Part shown: positions 1-8,064 of the stretch, piece by piece
Numbering within the stretch: position 1 is the stretch's first letter
Layout of the letters: each line of letters starts with the position of its first letter
From: Aminobacter sp039907765
Lineage (GTDB): Bacteria > Pseudomonadota > Alphaproteobacteria > Rhizobiales > Rhizobiaceae
DNA length: 64,000 nt
Direction of reading: 5' to 3'
Assembly (NCBI RefSeq): GCF_039907765.1
Contig: NZ_JARDJI010000004.1
Location: forward strand, 1-64,000
The notes under the pieces: model-generated
Told to the model about the DNA's origin: nothing
The model's database searches: none
Seen by the model: the letters and a program-made list of their open reading frames with translations, nothing else
Made by a program: the position numbers and the translations under genes

Positions 1-150
1 GTGCCGGTGCGCGAGGTGCGGCTGGCCGCCGGCGCCGGCTTCGTCGTCGCCATCTGCGGCGAGATCATGACCATGCCGGGCCTGCCCAAGGTGCCGTCCT
101 CGGAGAAGATCTTCCTCAACGAACAGGGCCAGATCGAAGGCCTGTTCTGA
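1..150 (+). CDS. fhs: Formate--tetrahydrofolate ligase, C-terminal end (partial)
   Basis: The frame is open from base 1 and stops at 148-150; only the last 49 residues are in the window. The visible end carries the family's C-terminal signature: an ICGEIMTMPGLP stretch followed by a tail ending in GLF. The enzyme ligates formate to tetrahydrofolate with ATP and supplies 10-formyl-THF for one-carbon metabolism in the cytoplasm. A strong hairpin terminator follows directly, so this is the last gene of its transcript. The assignment rests only on the C-terminal motif, but that motif is distinctive. Confidence 0.85.
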   Translation: MPVREVRLAAGAGFVVAICGEIMTMPGLPKVPSSEKIFLNEQGQIEGLF

Positions 151-171
151 GACGACGCTCAGAAAAAGGTC

Positions 172-208
172 GGCCGCCGCGAGAAATCGCGGCGGCCATT
201 TCCTTTTT
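172..208 (+). terminator. Rho-independent terminator after fhs
   Basis: An 11-bp perfect stem (172-182 with 187-197) closed by a GAAA tetraloop is followed by a T-rich run at 199-208. It lies 22 bases after the fhs stop and upstream of the convergent acyl-CoA dehydrogenase stop at 220. Confidence 0.85.
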
Positions 209-219
209 GGCGGCTTGCC

Positions 220-1392
220 TCAGAAGATCGCGTCGACCGGCAGGCCGAGCGCCATCGCCCCGGCGTAATGGGCCTGCGGACCGGCCTGCAACGGATGGAA
301 GCGCGCGCCCTGCATGTCGCGGAAGCGGCGCTCGAGCCCGCGGTCGCGGTAGAACGACGCCCCGCCGGCGAGTTCCATGGCGAGCTCCACCACTTCCAGG
401 CCATGGCTTGCGACCAGCGAGCGGCCGACCATCACCTCGTTGACGCTTTCCGCCGAGGGCGCGTTGCGTTCGGCTTCCTCGATCATGGCGCGATGCGCCA
501 ATTGGGCGGCGCGCAAGGCCGTCTCCATCCGCCCGGCGAGGTTGAGCGCGGTCTCGCTTGCCGGCTTCTTGCGGGCGATCTCGACGGCGATGTCGCGGGC
601 GCTTTCGGCAATCCCGAGATAGACCGAGTAGATCAGCGGGAAGGCAATGGTGGCGATGATCTGGAACACCGGATGCCAGTGGCCAGCAGCACGCGAGAAG
701 GCGACGGACGCATCCGGGACGAACAGCTTGTCGATGACGACGTCGTTCGAACCGGTGCCGCGCATGCCCAATGTGCGCCAGTTGTCCATGACGGTGACTT
801 CCGGCGCCCGCATCGGCACGCCGAAATGGATCACTTTTTCGGTGCCGTCGTCGGCGCAATGGATCGCGCCGGTCATCAGGATGTCGCCCGCGATCGCACC
901 CGAGGTGAAGACCTTGCGCGCGGTGATGCGGTAGCCGCCCTCGACCTTCTCGGCCTTGCCGGAGCCGCCGATCCAGTCGGACCCGCCGCTGGAGAGGAGG
1001 ATGATCTTCTCCGTGGCGACGCGCTTGAGCAGCGGCTCGACGGCGGCGACGTTCTGGTGGCGCCAGCGCCAGGCCGGGATCGCCACCTGGTGGGTATGCA
1101 TGGCGAAGGCGAGCGCGGTCGAACCGCATGACTGCGCCATGATGCGCAGCATCTCGCAGAGCTCGGCGATACCGGCCCCGCCGCCGCCCAGCTCGAGCGG
1201 CACGCCAGCCTGGACGAGCCCGGCTTCCTTCAGAAGCACGTAGTTGTCGGCGACGAAGCGGTCGCCCTCGTCGAACTTGGAGGCACGTTCGGCAAGGACG
1301 GGAGCGAGGTCATGGGCCACGCCCACGACATCGGTCGGGATCTGCGTTACGGCACCTGTGCTTCCCGTCGTCATGTTTTCAAGACTTCTCAT
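220..1392 (-). CDS. Acyl-CoA dehydrogenase family flavoprotein
   Basis: A 390-residue protein with the acyl-CoA dehydrogenase layout: an N-terminal helical domain, a central beta domain and a C-terminal four-helix bundle. It resembles the flavin-dependent DszC/SfnB-like branch as much as true fatty acyl-CoA dehydrogenases, so the substrate is unknown. The ATG at 1392 is chosen because AGGAG lies 8 bases upstream; a TTG one codon earlier is less likely. It is divergent from the HxlR-type regulator starting at 1562, with a 169-base shared upstream region, which suggests that regulator controls it. The reaction is FAD-linked oxidation of an acyl-thioester or related substrate. Confidence 0.8.
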   Translation of the reverse strand: MRSLENMTTGSTGAVTQIPTDVVGVAHDLAPVLAERASKFDEGDRFVADNYVLLKEAGLVQAGVPLELGGGGAGIAELCEMLRIMAQSCGSTALAFAMHTHQVAIPAWRWRHQNVAAVEPLLKRVATEKIILLSSGGSDWIGGSGKAEKVEGGYRITARKVFTSGAIAGDILMTGAIHCADDGTEKVIHFGVPMRAPEVTVMDNWRTLGMRGTGSNDVVIDKLFVPDASVAFSRAAGHWHPVFQIIATIAFPLIYSVYLGIAESARDIAVEIARKKPASETALNLAGRMETALRAAQLAHRAMIEEAERNAPSAESVNEVMVGRSLVASHGLEVVELAMELAGGASFYRDRGLERRFRDMQGARFHPLQAGPQAHYAGAMALGLPVDAIF

Positions 1393-1561
1393 CAAGTCGT
1401 CTCCTGGTTGACCGGCAGGTCGGGGCGGAACATTGCGCCAACGACCGACCGGGTCCAGTTCAGGAACTGAATCGGCCAGCGCGCCACTCAGCCCTATGGG
1501 CTAGGTGCGGAATGCCGGCATTTGCGCTATAAGGTCCGATCCCCCGTGCGACTGGTGCGAG

Positions 1562-2254
1562 ATGAGCGATCGCGGCGGATATGGCCAGTTCTGTCCGGTT
1601 TCGATGGCGTCGGAGGTCCTCTGCACGCGCTGGACGACCTTGGTCGTGCGCGAAATGCTGATGGGATCGAGCCGTTTCAACGATCTTCGCCGCGGCGTGC
1701 CCAGGATGTCGCCGGCACTCTTGTCCAAGCGGCTGAAGGAGCTCGAACGCGCCGGCGTGGTGCAGACCGAGCGCGGCGCCTCTGGCAGCGTCGAATACCA
1801 CCTGACCGAGGCCGGCGAGGACCTGCGTCCGGTCATCCTCGGCCTCGGCGAATGGGGTCACCGCTGGGTGGAAAGCCAGCTAACTCTCAGGAATCTCGAC
1901 CCTTCGCTCCTGATGTGGGACATGCGACGCAACCTCAACCCGGAGCCGTTGCCGCCGCAGCGCTGCACGATTCACTTTCTGTACCCCGAAGTGAGCAAGG
2001 CGCAGCAGAACTGGTGGCTGGTGGTCGACGAAGGCACGGTCGACCTCTGCAATTCCGACCCCGGCTTCGAGGTCGACCTGCAGGTCACCGGCTCCTTGCG
2101 CAGCATGACGGCGGTGTGGATGGGCCTCGCCCGGCTGAGCCAGGAGATCGATTCCGGCAGGCTGGAACTCGACGGCGACGACCGCATCGCCCGCGCCATG
2201 CAGGCCTGGCTCGGCCTGAGCAGCTTCGCGCCGGTGTCGCGCCGGGTGCCTTAG
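1562..2254 (+). CDS. HxlR-family winged-helix transcriptional regulator
   Basis: A 230-residue protein. The first ~100 residues are an HxlR winged helix: the family's CPVSMASEVLCTRWT opening with a conserved Cys, then a recognition region around SPALLSKRLKELERAG. The C-terminal half resembles the SCP2-like sterol-carrier fold often fused to HxlR domains. An in-frame start 19 codons upstream exists, but the ATG at 1562 matches the usual family N-terminus. It is divergent from the acyl-CoA dehydrogenase and overlaps the tail of the convergent GFA gene by four bases. The likely role is local control of the divergent dehydrogenase; the effector is not evident. Confidence 0.85.
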   Translation: MSDRGGYGQFCPVSMASEVLCTRWTTLVVREMLMGSSRFNDLRRGVPRMSPALLSKRLKELERAGVVQTERGASGSVEYHLTEAGEDLRPVILGLGEWGHRWVESQLTLRNLDPSLLMWDMRRNLNPEPLPPQRCTIHFLYPEVSKAQQNWWLVVDEGTVDLCNSDPGFEVDLQVTGSLRSMTAVWMGLARLSQEIDSGRLELDGDDRIARAMQAWLGLSSFAPVSRRVP

Positions 2255-2727
2255 CTCGACGCTTCCCCTGCTTTTGCCCAGGCCTGGTACTCCTGCATCA
2301 GCGGCTCGAGTTCCTCCATCGCCGGGAACTCGTGAAAACTCCTGGCAGCACCCGTCTCGGCGAAGGACAGTTTGGTCTTCGTGAAGGTCTCCATGAACGG
2401 GCGGAACCAGGCGCTGTCCTCCAGCATGGTCGGCCGCACGTTGACGAACCAGTCGACGCCCTCGACGCGCGTGAACATCCACGTCTTGCAGTGTTCGCAG
2501 AACTGGTGGTGCAGCTCCTCGCCATGCACGCCGCCGACGACGGTCTCGCCCTTGGTGACGGCAAAACCGTCGGCCGGCACGATCGCCGTCAGCGAATAGG
2601 CCGAGGACGACATCTTCTGGCAGCCCGGGCAATGGCAGGCGGCGGTGGCGATGGGCGGCTTCGACACCTCGATCTCGACCCGGCCGCAGCGGCAGGAACC
2701 CTTGAGCGGCAGCGGAATGGACGGCAT
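2251..2727 (-). CDS. GFA/CENP-V domain zinc protein
   Basis: A 158-residue protein of the GFA (glutathione-dependent formaldehyde-activating) fold. Zinc-binding cysteines are visible in order: CRC near the N-terminus, CHCPGC around residue 35, and FCEHC around residue 80. The start at 2727 has AGGGAG 6 bases upstream; starts up to 33 bases earlier are open but less well served. Most proteins of this family are S-thiol binding or of unknown activity, so formaldehyde detoxification should not be assumed. It is convergent with the HxlR gene, overlapping by four bases. Confidence 0.85.
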   Translation of the reverse strand: MPSIPLPLKGSCRCGRVEIEVSKPPIATAACHCPGCQKMSSSAYSLTAIVPADGFAVTKGETVVGGVHGEELHHQFCEHCKTWMFTRVEGVDWFVNVRPTMLEDSAWFRPFMETFTKTKLSFAETGAARSFHEFPAMEELEPLMQEYQAWAKAGEASS

Positions 2728-2895
2728 GACGGGCTCCCTGTCTGATACGCCGCGCATCATGCGATGCCGACTGTCCGAAGCCTAGGGCCACGATCGCCTT
2801 TTCGGTGCGGCGCGCCATCGCAGGCGGGGCGATCAACGACCGACCACTTCCTATTTGTGCTGGGCAATCACATCAAGGAGCGTCAGCGACTTCAT

Positions 2896-3035
2896 ACCCC
2901 CCCTCGGTCCCTCCCCACAAGGGGGAGGGAGGCGAGCTCGTCGCCGCTCTGGCGAAAACATCAAGGATTGGCGCAAGTCGGAGCTGGCGCGCCAGATTCC
3001 CCTCCCCCTTGTGGGGAGGGGTCAGGGGTGGGGGT
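2896..3035. repeat. Rhizobial intergenic palindromic element, copy 1
   Basis: The gap between the GFA gene and ribH2 holds a large imperfect palindrome. C-rich outer arms at 2896-2905 pair with G-rich arms near 3025-3035, and two inner short hairpins have CCCTCCCC/GGGGAGGG-type arms near 2910-2932 and 3000-3020. The architecture matches the element at 30237-30373 and the CT/GA-rich intergenic repeats common in Rhizobiales chromosomes. No coding potential is evident. Confidence 0.7.
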
Positions 3036-3075
3036 GCCGTGCCGGCTGCCAATCCTCCCCTTTGGTCCAGTCGCG

Positions 3076-3549
3076 TCAGGCGACGATCAGTTCGCGTGCC
3101 TTGAGGATCTCGACGCAGGCGTTGGCGGCTTCCTTGCCCTTGACCTTGAAGTGGTCGAAGAAGAAGCGGTGGTGCTCGGCGCTGTCGTGGTAGTTGTGCG
3201 GCGTGAGCACGGCCGACAGCACCGGCACGCCGGTCTGAAGCTGCACGTTCATCATGCCGTCGAGCACGGCATGCGCCACGAAGTCGTGGCGGTAGATGCC
3301 GCCATTGACCACGAAGGCCACGCCGAGGATCGCCTGGTAGCGGCCGGTCTCGGCCAGCGTCTTGGCAAACAGCGGGATCTCGTAGGCGCCGGGCACGTCG
3401 TAGACGTCGACGGCGATGCGGCCGGCTGACAGCGTCTCGATCTCGGCACCGAAGGCCTTGACGCATTCGTCGACGATGTCGGCATGCCAACGGGCGCGGA
3501 TCACGGCGACGCGGCGGGTATCGAAGTCTTTCGGGGATTGCTGATTCAT
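3076..3549 (-). CDS. ribH2: 6,7-dimethyl-8-ribityllumazine synthase, type II (RibH2)
   Basis: A 157-residue lumazine synthase that condenses 5-amino-6-ribitylaminouracil with 3,4-dihydroxybutanone phosphate in riboflavin synthesis. It resembles the Brucella type II decameric enzyme: IRARWHADIVDE near the N-terminus (Trp for base stacking), DVPGAYEIPL, GGIYRHDFVA and LTPHNYHDS with the catalytic-region His. The start at 3549 has GGAAGGA at an appropriate distance; 20 codons upstream are open but belong to the leader. An FMN riboswitch lies upstream on the same strand, so expression is expected to fall when flavin is abundant. It stands alone, away from other rib genes, as in Brucella. Confidence 0.95.
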   Translation of the reverse strand: MNQQSPKDFDTRRVAVIRARWHADIVDECVKAFGAEIETLSAGRIAVDVYDVPGAYEIPLFAKTLAETGRYQAILGVAFVVNGGIYRHDFVAHAVLDGMMNVQLQTGVPVLSAVLTPHNYHDSAEHHRFFFDHFKVKGKEAANACVEILKARELIVA

Positions 3550-3630
3550 GGGTCCATCCTTCCGTTTCGAACCAGAATCAGGACGCACGACACGGACTCC
3601 CGGCGGCACGCGCCACCGCTCGTCCTATCG

Positions 3631-3770
3631 TTCTCTTCCATCCGGACTATGACCGTCGGCTCCGGAATCGCACCGGATCTGCTGACCCTTCCGTTGCCGG
3701 AAGGCGCTCGCGGGCTTGGGCCGAGACCCTTACCGCCGGTGGGGACTTTCACCCCGCCCTGAGAACATTT
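3631..3770 (-). promoter_or_regulatory. FMN riboswitch (RFN element) controlling ribH2
   Basis: Read on the minus strand, the segment has the conserved RFN blocks in order: GGGCGGGGTGAAAGTCCCC, ACCGGCGGTAA, the variable hairpin, GTCAGCAGATCCGGTG and the closing CCGGATGGAAGAGA. It sits about 80 bases upstream of the ribH2 start. The conserved joining sequences are intact, so it should bind FMN. No obvious terminator separates it from the gene, so control may act by translation or Rho; that last point is inference. Confidence 0.95.
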
Positions 3771-3830
3771 TTGCCCGCTCGATATGCCGGGGCCGGGCGG
3801 GACTGTCAACGGCAGGAATAATAGTTTCAG

Positions 3831-4385
3831 CTATCTGGCTATCGGCCGGGCCGGATTGCCCACCACCGTCGCACCCGCCGGCACGTTCTTCGTCACCACC
3901 GAACCCGCCCCGACGATGGCGTCATCGCCGATCTCGATGCCGCCGAGGATGATCGAGCCGCCGCCGATCCAGACGTTGTCGCCGATCGTGACCGGGCGGC
4001 CGATCTCGAGGCCGGCGCGGCGCTGAACTGGGTCCTTGCTATGCTCGGGGCAATAGACATGGACGTTGGGCCCCAACATGGTGCCCTTGCCGATGCGCAC
4101 CGGTGCCGTGTCGAGGATGGTGCAGCCGGCATTGAGGAACACGTTTTCGCCGAGATGGATGTTGAAACCGTAGGGGCAGTGGAACGGCGCCTCGACGCGG
4201 GCGCCCTCGCCCGCACTGCCGAGCAAGGCGCGCAGCGCCGGCGCGATGTCGCCGCGTGCCCGAGGCGGCAGCGCGTTGTGCTCGAACACGGCGTTGGCAG
4301 CGGCCAGGCGCAGCGCGTCGAGTTCGGGATCGAGGCAAGTGTACCACTCGCCGGCGGCCATCTTTTCACGTTCGCTCGCAGCCAT
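3831..4385 (-). CDS. Maltose/sugar O-acetyltransferase (Maa/NodL-like hexapeptide repeat)
   Basis: A 184-residue acetyltransferase. Residues 1-55 form the short helical Mac domain (EKMAAGEWYTCLDPELDALR). Then comes a left-handed beta-helix of hexapeptide repeats, with the active-site region containing His (VHVYCPEHSKDP) and a closing VGAGSVVTKNVPAG turn. It transfers acetyl from acetyl-CoA to a sugar hydroxyl; maltose, galactoside and Nod-factor substrates occur in this family, and the sequence does not decide between them. The start at 4385 begins the Mac domain; the frame is open far upstream but lacks homology there. It is the next gene beyond the ribH2 riboswitch on the same strand. Confidence 0.85.
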   Translation of the reverse strand: MAASEREKMAAGEWYTCLDPELDALRLAAANAVFEHNALPPRARGDIAPALRALLGSAGEGARVEAPFHCPYGFNIHLGENVFLNAGCTILDTAPVRIGKGTMLGPNVHVYCPEHSKDPVQRRAGLEIGRPVTIGDNVWIGGGSIILGGIEIGDDAIVGAGSVVTKNVPAGATVVGNPARPIAR

Positions 4386-4529
4386 GCGCGGCCCTTTCCG
4401 TCGTCGCCCAGCCAACCACGGAACGTGCCCTGCTGCAAAGGTCGAAGCCGCCCGCCTCTGGCGAAACCGTCTGGCTGTGCTAGCCTTTGGCGGAAGTGCA
4501 CTTCCGGTCACGGCCACGGGGGACAACGG

Positions 4530-4997
4530 ATGGCGACGTTCTACCTGCTCGCACTGCTCATCGGAATTGTTGCCGGCCTGAGGGCCATGGCCGCCCCGGC
4601 CGCCGTCGCCTGGGGCGCATGGCTCGGCTGGCTGCCGCTTGCCGGCACATGGGCGAGCTTCATGGGCCACTGGATAGCAGTTGCGATCTTCACCGTGCTT
4701 GCGCTGGTCGAGCTCGTCACCGACCAGCTGCCGTCGACCCCGAGCCGCAAGGTGCCGCAACAGTTCGGCGCCCGCATCCTGACCGGCGCGCTCTCGGGCG
4801 CCGTCATCGGCACGGTGGGCGGCGCGGCCGTCGGCGGGCTGGCAGCGGGTGTCATCGGCGCTATCCTCGGCACGCTCGGCGGCGCCGCCGCTCGAGCAAG
4901 CCTGGCGAAATCCTTCGGCAGGGACCTGCCGGCAGCGCTGATCGAGGATGGCGTGGCGATCCTCGGCGCGCTTCTGGTCGTGAGCCTTGTCGCATGA
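4530..4997 (+). CDS. DUF4126-like small integral membrane protein
   Basis: A 155-residue hydrophobic protein with four to five probable membrane segments and a Gly/Ala-rich centre (residues ~90-120). It starts MATFYLLALLIGIVAGLRAM, typical of DUF4126 membrane proteins, whose function is not known. Its stop overlaps the start of the downstream flavoprotein (ATGA, 4994-4997), so the two are translationally coupled and likely act together or at least share a message. It is divergent from the acetyltransferase at 4385. No function is proposed. Confidence 0.75.
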   Translation: MATFYLLALLIGIVAGLRAMAAPAAVAWGAWLGWLPLAGTWASFMGHWIAVAIFTVLALVELVTDQLPSTPSRKVPQQFGARILTGALSGAVIGTVGGAAVGGLAAGVIGAILGTLGGAAARASLAKSFGRDLPAALIEDGVAILGALLVVSLVA

Positions 4998-6376
4998 GCC
5001 CCGCGCAAAAGTTCGACGCCATCATCATCGGCTGCGGCCAGGCCGGGCCGCCGCTGGCCGGGCGGCTGACGGCGGCGGGCCAGACGGTGGCGCTGATCGA
5101 GCGCAAGCTGGTCGGCGGCACCTGCGTCAACACCGGCTGCAAGCCGACCAAGACCATGGTGGCGAGCGCCTATGCCGCCCACCTCGCCCGCACCGGCGCC
5201 GACTACGGCGTCTCGACCGGCACTGTCTCCGTCGACATGAAGGCCGTGAAGGCGCGCAAGGACAAGGTGACGGTCGATTCCCGCGCCAGCCTGGAGGACT
5301 GGATCGCCGGCATGAAGGGCTGCACGCTCTATCGCGGCCATGCCCGCTTCGAGGGGCCGCACGAGGTGCGGGTCGGCGACGAGTTGCTGCGTGGCGAGCG
5401 CATCTTCATCAATGTCGGCGGCCGCGCCAACATCCCCGACATGCCCGGGATCGACGATATCGCCTATCTGACCAACACTTCGATGATGGAGGTGGATTTC
5501 CTGCCCCGCCATCTCGTTGTGGTCGGCGGCAGCTATGTAGGGCTGGAGTTCGCCCAGATGTTCCGCCGCTTCGGCTCGCAAGTGACCGTCGTGGAAAAGG
5601 GCCCTCGGCTGATCTCGCGCGAAGACGAGGACGTGTCCGAGGCGGTGAAGGACATCCTCGAGCACGAAGGCATCGCACTCAGGCTCAATGCCGAGTGCAT
5701 CAGCTTCGCGCCGCATCCGGACGGCGTGACCGTCGGCGTCGACTGCAGCTCGGGCGACCGCGCGGTGACCGGCAGCCACGTGCTGCTCGCCATCGGCCGC
5801 AAGCCCAACACCGACGATCTCGGCCTCGACGAAGCGGGCGTGGCAGTGGACAAGCGCGGCTACGTCGAGGTCGACGACCAGCTCAGGACCAACGTCCCGC
5901 ACATCTGGGCGATGGGCGACTGCAACGGCAAGGGCGCCTTCACCCACACCTCCTACAACGACTTCGAGATCGTCGCCGCCAACCTGCTCGACGACGACCC
6001 GCGCAAGGTCAGCGACCGCATCGAGGCCTATGCGCTCTACATCGACCCGCCGCTCGGCCGCGCCGGCATGACCGAGACCGCCGCCCGCAAGAGCGGCCGC
6101 AAGGTCTTGGCCGGCGAGCGGCCGATGACGCGTGTCGGCCGCGCCGTCGAAAAGGGCGAGACGCAGGGCTTCATGAAGATCCTGGTCGATGCAGATACGA
6201 GGCAGATCCTCGGCGCCTCGGTGCTGGGCACCGGCGGCGACGAGGCGATCCATGCGGTGCTCGACCTGATGTATGCGAAAGCGCCGATCGAAACGCTGCA
6301 GCGGGCGATGCACATCCACCCGACTGTGTCGGAGCTGTTGCCGACGATCGCGCAGGAGCTGAAGCCGCTGAGCTGA
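4994..6376 (+). CDS. FAD-dependent pyridine nucleotide-disulfide oxidoreductase (mercuric-reductase-like)
   Basis: A 460-residue class I flavoprotein disulfide reductase. Visible parts are the N-terminal FAD-binding motif (IIGCGQAGPPLA), the redox-active CVNTGC pair near residue 45, the NAD(P)-binding VVVGGSYVGLEFAQ around residue 175, the second FAD motif ending in AMGDCNG, and the C-terminal dimerisation domain with HIHPTVSE, whose His-Glu pair is the catalytic base region. There is no N-terminal heavy-metal domain and no C-terminal vicinal Cys pair, so mercury reduction is unlikely. It may reduce a small disulfide or quinone; the substrate is unknown. It is coupled to the upstream DUF4126 gene by an ATGA overlap and followed by a terminator. 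Confidence 0.85.
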   Translation: MSPAQKFDAIIIGCGQAGPPLAGRLTAAGQTVALIERKLVGGTCVNTGCKPTKTMVASAYAAHLARTGADYGVSTGTVSVDMKAVKARKDKVTVDSRASLEDWIAGMKGCTLYRGHARFEGPHEVRVGDELLRGERIFINVGGRANIPDMPGIDDIAYLTNTSMMEVDFLPRHLVVVGGSYVGLEFAQMFRRFGSQVTVVEKGPRLISREDEDVSEAVKDILEHEGIALRLNAECISFAPHPDGVTVGVDCSSGDRAVTGSHVLLAIGRKPNTDDLGLDEAGVAVDKRGYVEVDDQLRTNVPHIWAMGDCNGKGAFTHTSYNDFEIVAANLLDDDPRKVSDRIEAYALYIDPPLGRAGMTETAARKSGRKVLAGERPMTRVGRAVEKGETQGFMKILVDADTRQILGASVLGTGGDEAIHAVLDLMYAKAPIETLQRAMHIHPTVSELLPTIAQELKPLS

Positions 6377-6415
6377 GTGCCGCGCGGACGCAAGGGTCCG
6401 GCGCGGCACTTTTTG
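6377..6415 (+). terminator. Rho-independent terminator
   Basis: GTGCCGCGC (6377-6385) pairs with GCGCGGCAC (6401-6409), with an inner GGAC/GGTCC stem, and is followed by TTTTT at 6410-6414. It directly follows the flavoprotein stop codon. Confidence 0.85.
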
Positions 6416-6432
6416 TCTATCGAAACCGCGGC

Positions 6433-7203
6433 TCAGCCTTCGATGGCTGCCCTCGCCCTTGCCTCCAGCCACTCGGCCATCTGGCGGTAGGGCACCGGGC
6501 CGTAGCTGATGCGGGCGACGCCGAGCTCGGCCAGCTTCGCCTTCGGTGGCACGTGGGCGAGCGCGATGATGTTGACCGGCAGCTCGACCTCGCGGCAGAG
6601 CCGGCCGATCAGCTTCTCATCGCCGAGACCGGGCGCGAAGAAGCCGTGCGCGCCGGCTTTTGCATAGGCCTCTGCTCGTTCGATCGCGGCATCGACCAGC
6701 GCGTCGCTGTGTTCGTCGGGCTTGGCCTTCAGGAAGATGTCGGTGCGGGCGTTGATGAAGGCGGGGATGCCGGATGCCCTGACGGCGTCGGCGGCCGCCG
6801 CGATGCGCTTCACCTGGACGGCGACGTCGTGCAGGCCGCTGCCGCCGACGATCTGGTCCTCGAAGTTGAAGCCGACCACGCCTTCCGTCAACGCCCGCGT
6901 CACCGTCGTGGCGACGACTTCGGGCTCCACGCCATAACCGCCTTCGAGGTCCATGGTGACGGGCAGGTCAACCGCGGCGACGATGCGGCGCATGTTGTAG
7001 AGCGCCAGGTCGAGGGGAATCTTCTCGCCGTCGGCAAAGCCGAAAGCGGCGGCCACCGGCCAGCTGCCCGTCGCAATCGCCTTGGCGCCGGCCTTGACGA
7101 CGATTGCCGCACTGCCCGGATCCCAGATGTTGTAGAGAACCACCGGGTCGCCCTTCACGTGCAGGGCATGGAAGGCCTTGGCCTTGTCGATCTGGCTGGT
7201 CAT
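6433..7203 (-). CDS. Isocitrate lyase / phosphoenolpyruvate mutase superfamily protein
   Basis: A 256-residue single-domain TIM barrel of the ICL/PEPM superfamily. Conserved positions seen are YNIWDPGSA at the N-terminus, a metal/substrate loop around MDLEGGYG, NFEDQIVGG, and NARTDIFL, which carries the conserved Arg-Thr-Asp. It lacks the KKCGH catalytic Cys motif of isocitrate lyase, so it is not a glyoxylate-cycle enzyme. The likely chemistry is C-C or P-C bond cleavage of a 2-oxo/2-hydroxy acid, substrate unknown. It stands alone, convergent with the flavoprotein gene. Confidence 0.85.
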   Translation of the reverse strand: MTSQIDKAKAFHALHVKGDPVVLYNIWDPGSAAIVVKAGAKAIATGSWPVAAAFGFADGEKIPLDLALYNMRRIVAAVDLPVTMDLEGGYGVEPEVVATTVTRALTEGVVGFNFEDQIVGGSGLHDVAVQVKRIAAAADAVRASGIPAFINARTDIFLKAKPDEHSDALVDAAIERAEAYAKAGAHGFFAPGLGDEKLIGRLCREVELPVNIIALAHVPPKAKLAELGVARISYGPVPYRQMAEWLEARARAAIEG

Positions 7204-7350
7204 GGAATTCGCCTCTTTGGGTGACTGAAGGCCGGAACCTATCAGCGTGAGGCGTCTTGGCCATAGCGCAGAATGCGGTAAGTGAGTTGCCAGAGACGGG
7301 GGTAATCACTGTTGCCTGGGTCGTGACCATCGCGGCAATTTCCAGGTCAC

Positions 7351-7376
7351 GGCATGGATCCCCGGGTATCCATGCC
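7351..7376. repeat. Near-perfect 26-bp palindrome between two minus-strand genes
   Basis: GGCATGGAT at 7351-7359 faces ATCCATGCC at 7368-7376 around a CCCCGGG centre, with one mismatched pair. It lies downstream of the MarR gene and upstream of the isocitrate-lyase-like gene. It could be a transcription terminator without a T-run or a short dispersed palindrome; nothing else was seen in 7204-7443. Confidence 0.55.
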
Positions 7377-7443
7377 GGGAGATAACAACAACTGTTACGG
7401 GTCGAGGGACCGCCCCTCCCCCGGTAACGCCACACGGCAAGCG

Positions 7444-7899
7444 TCAGTCCTCGTCGGGTTCGGCGGCGAGCAGCCTGTTCTCCAGCCGTTCGAGCAGGGC
7501 GACGGCCCTTTCCAGCTCGCCCTCGTCCTCGCCGGCCAGCAGATCGTTGCGCAGGCGCTCGAAGATCCGCTCGATCTCGACCACGCGGGCGCGGCCGGCA
7601 TCGGTCAGCGACAGGATCTTGGCCCGCCGGTCGCCGGGATCCTCCATGCGCGTGATCAGGCCGCCTGCCACCAGAATATCCACGGTGCGCACCAGCGACG
7701 GCCCCTCGAGGCCGAGATGATCGGCGACCACGCCCTGGCGACGGTTGTCGCCGAGGCGCGAGAGGGTGACGAGCGGCATGGCGGTGGCATGCGACAGGCC
7801 GCAATCGTCGAGCGCACGGTCGGCCGCCCGCCGCCACAACCTGGCGACGGCGATGAGATGCTTGCCGAAACCGGCGCGCGTGGCGGCCCCATTGGACAT
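7444..7899 (-). CDS. MarR-family transcriptional regulator
   Basis: A 151-residue winged-helix protein: dimerisation helices at both ends, an HTH around residues 55-85 (LGLEGPSLVRTVDILVAGG) and the wing DPGDRRAKILSLTDAG, diagnostic for MarR. The start at 7899 is the first in frame and lies immediately downstream of an AT-rich palindrome at 7907-7922, a likely self-operator. It is divergent from the glucose dehydrogenase gene starting at 8065, with only 165 bases between them, so it may regulate that gene as well as itself. The ligand is unknown; MarR proteins usually respond to phenolics or oxidants. Confidence 0.9.
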   Translation of the reverse strand: MSNGAATRAGFGKHLIAVARLWRRAADRALDDCGLSHATAMPLVTLSRLGDNRRQGVVADHLGLEGPSLVRTVDILVAGGLITRMEDPGDRRAKILSLTDAGRARVVEIERIFERLRNDLLAGEDEGELERAVALLERLENRLLAAEPDED

Positions 7900-7906
7900 C
7901 CAAAAA

Positions 7907-7922
7907 AGATAGCATATTATCT
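7907..7922. promoter_or_regulatory. Candidate MarR operator
   Basis: AGATA (7907-7911) and TATCT (7918-7922) form an inverted repeat with a six-base AT-rich spacer, within a locally AT-rich patch directly upstream of the marR start. MarR dimers bind palindromes of about this size. The assignment is by position and symmetry only. Confidence 0.5.
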
Positions 7923-8064
7923 ATTAGGATGCGATCAGATTCTTGCTCGGAGACGCCGTGGTGATGGCCGAGGAGACATGCCCGCACGTCCAGCAGGACG
8001 ATCGCAGCCGGCGCCGCCCGCACGGGCCGCATCGAACCGATTGACAATTTCGCAGGTAATCAAA

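Noticed and set aside
4994..6376. Mercuric reductase
   Set aside because: The active-site CVNTGC is present but the N-terminal metal-binding domain and the C-terminal vicinal Cys pair are missing.
6433..7203. Isocitrate lyase of the glyoxylate shunt
   Set aside because: Far shorter and lacking the KKCGH catalytic motif; a superfamily member with another substrate.
7354..8064. 237-codon upstream extension of the gcd frame
   Set aside because: It runs antisense through the MarR gene and its operator; Gcd homology and the first membrane helix begin at 8065.
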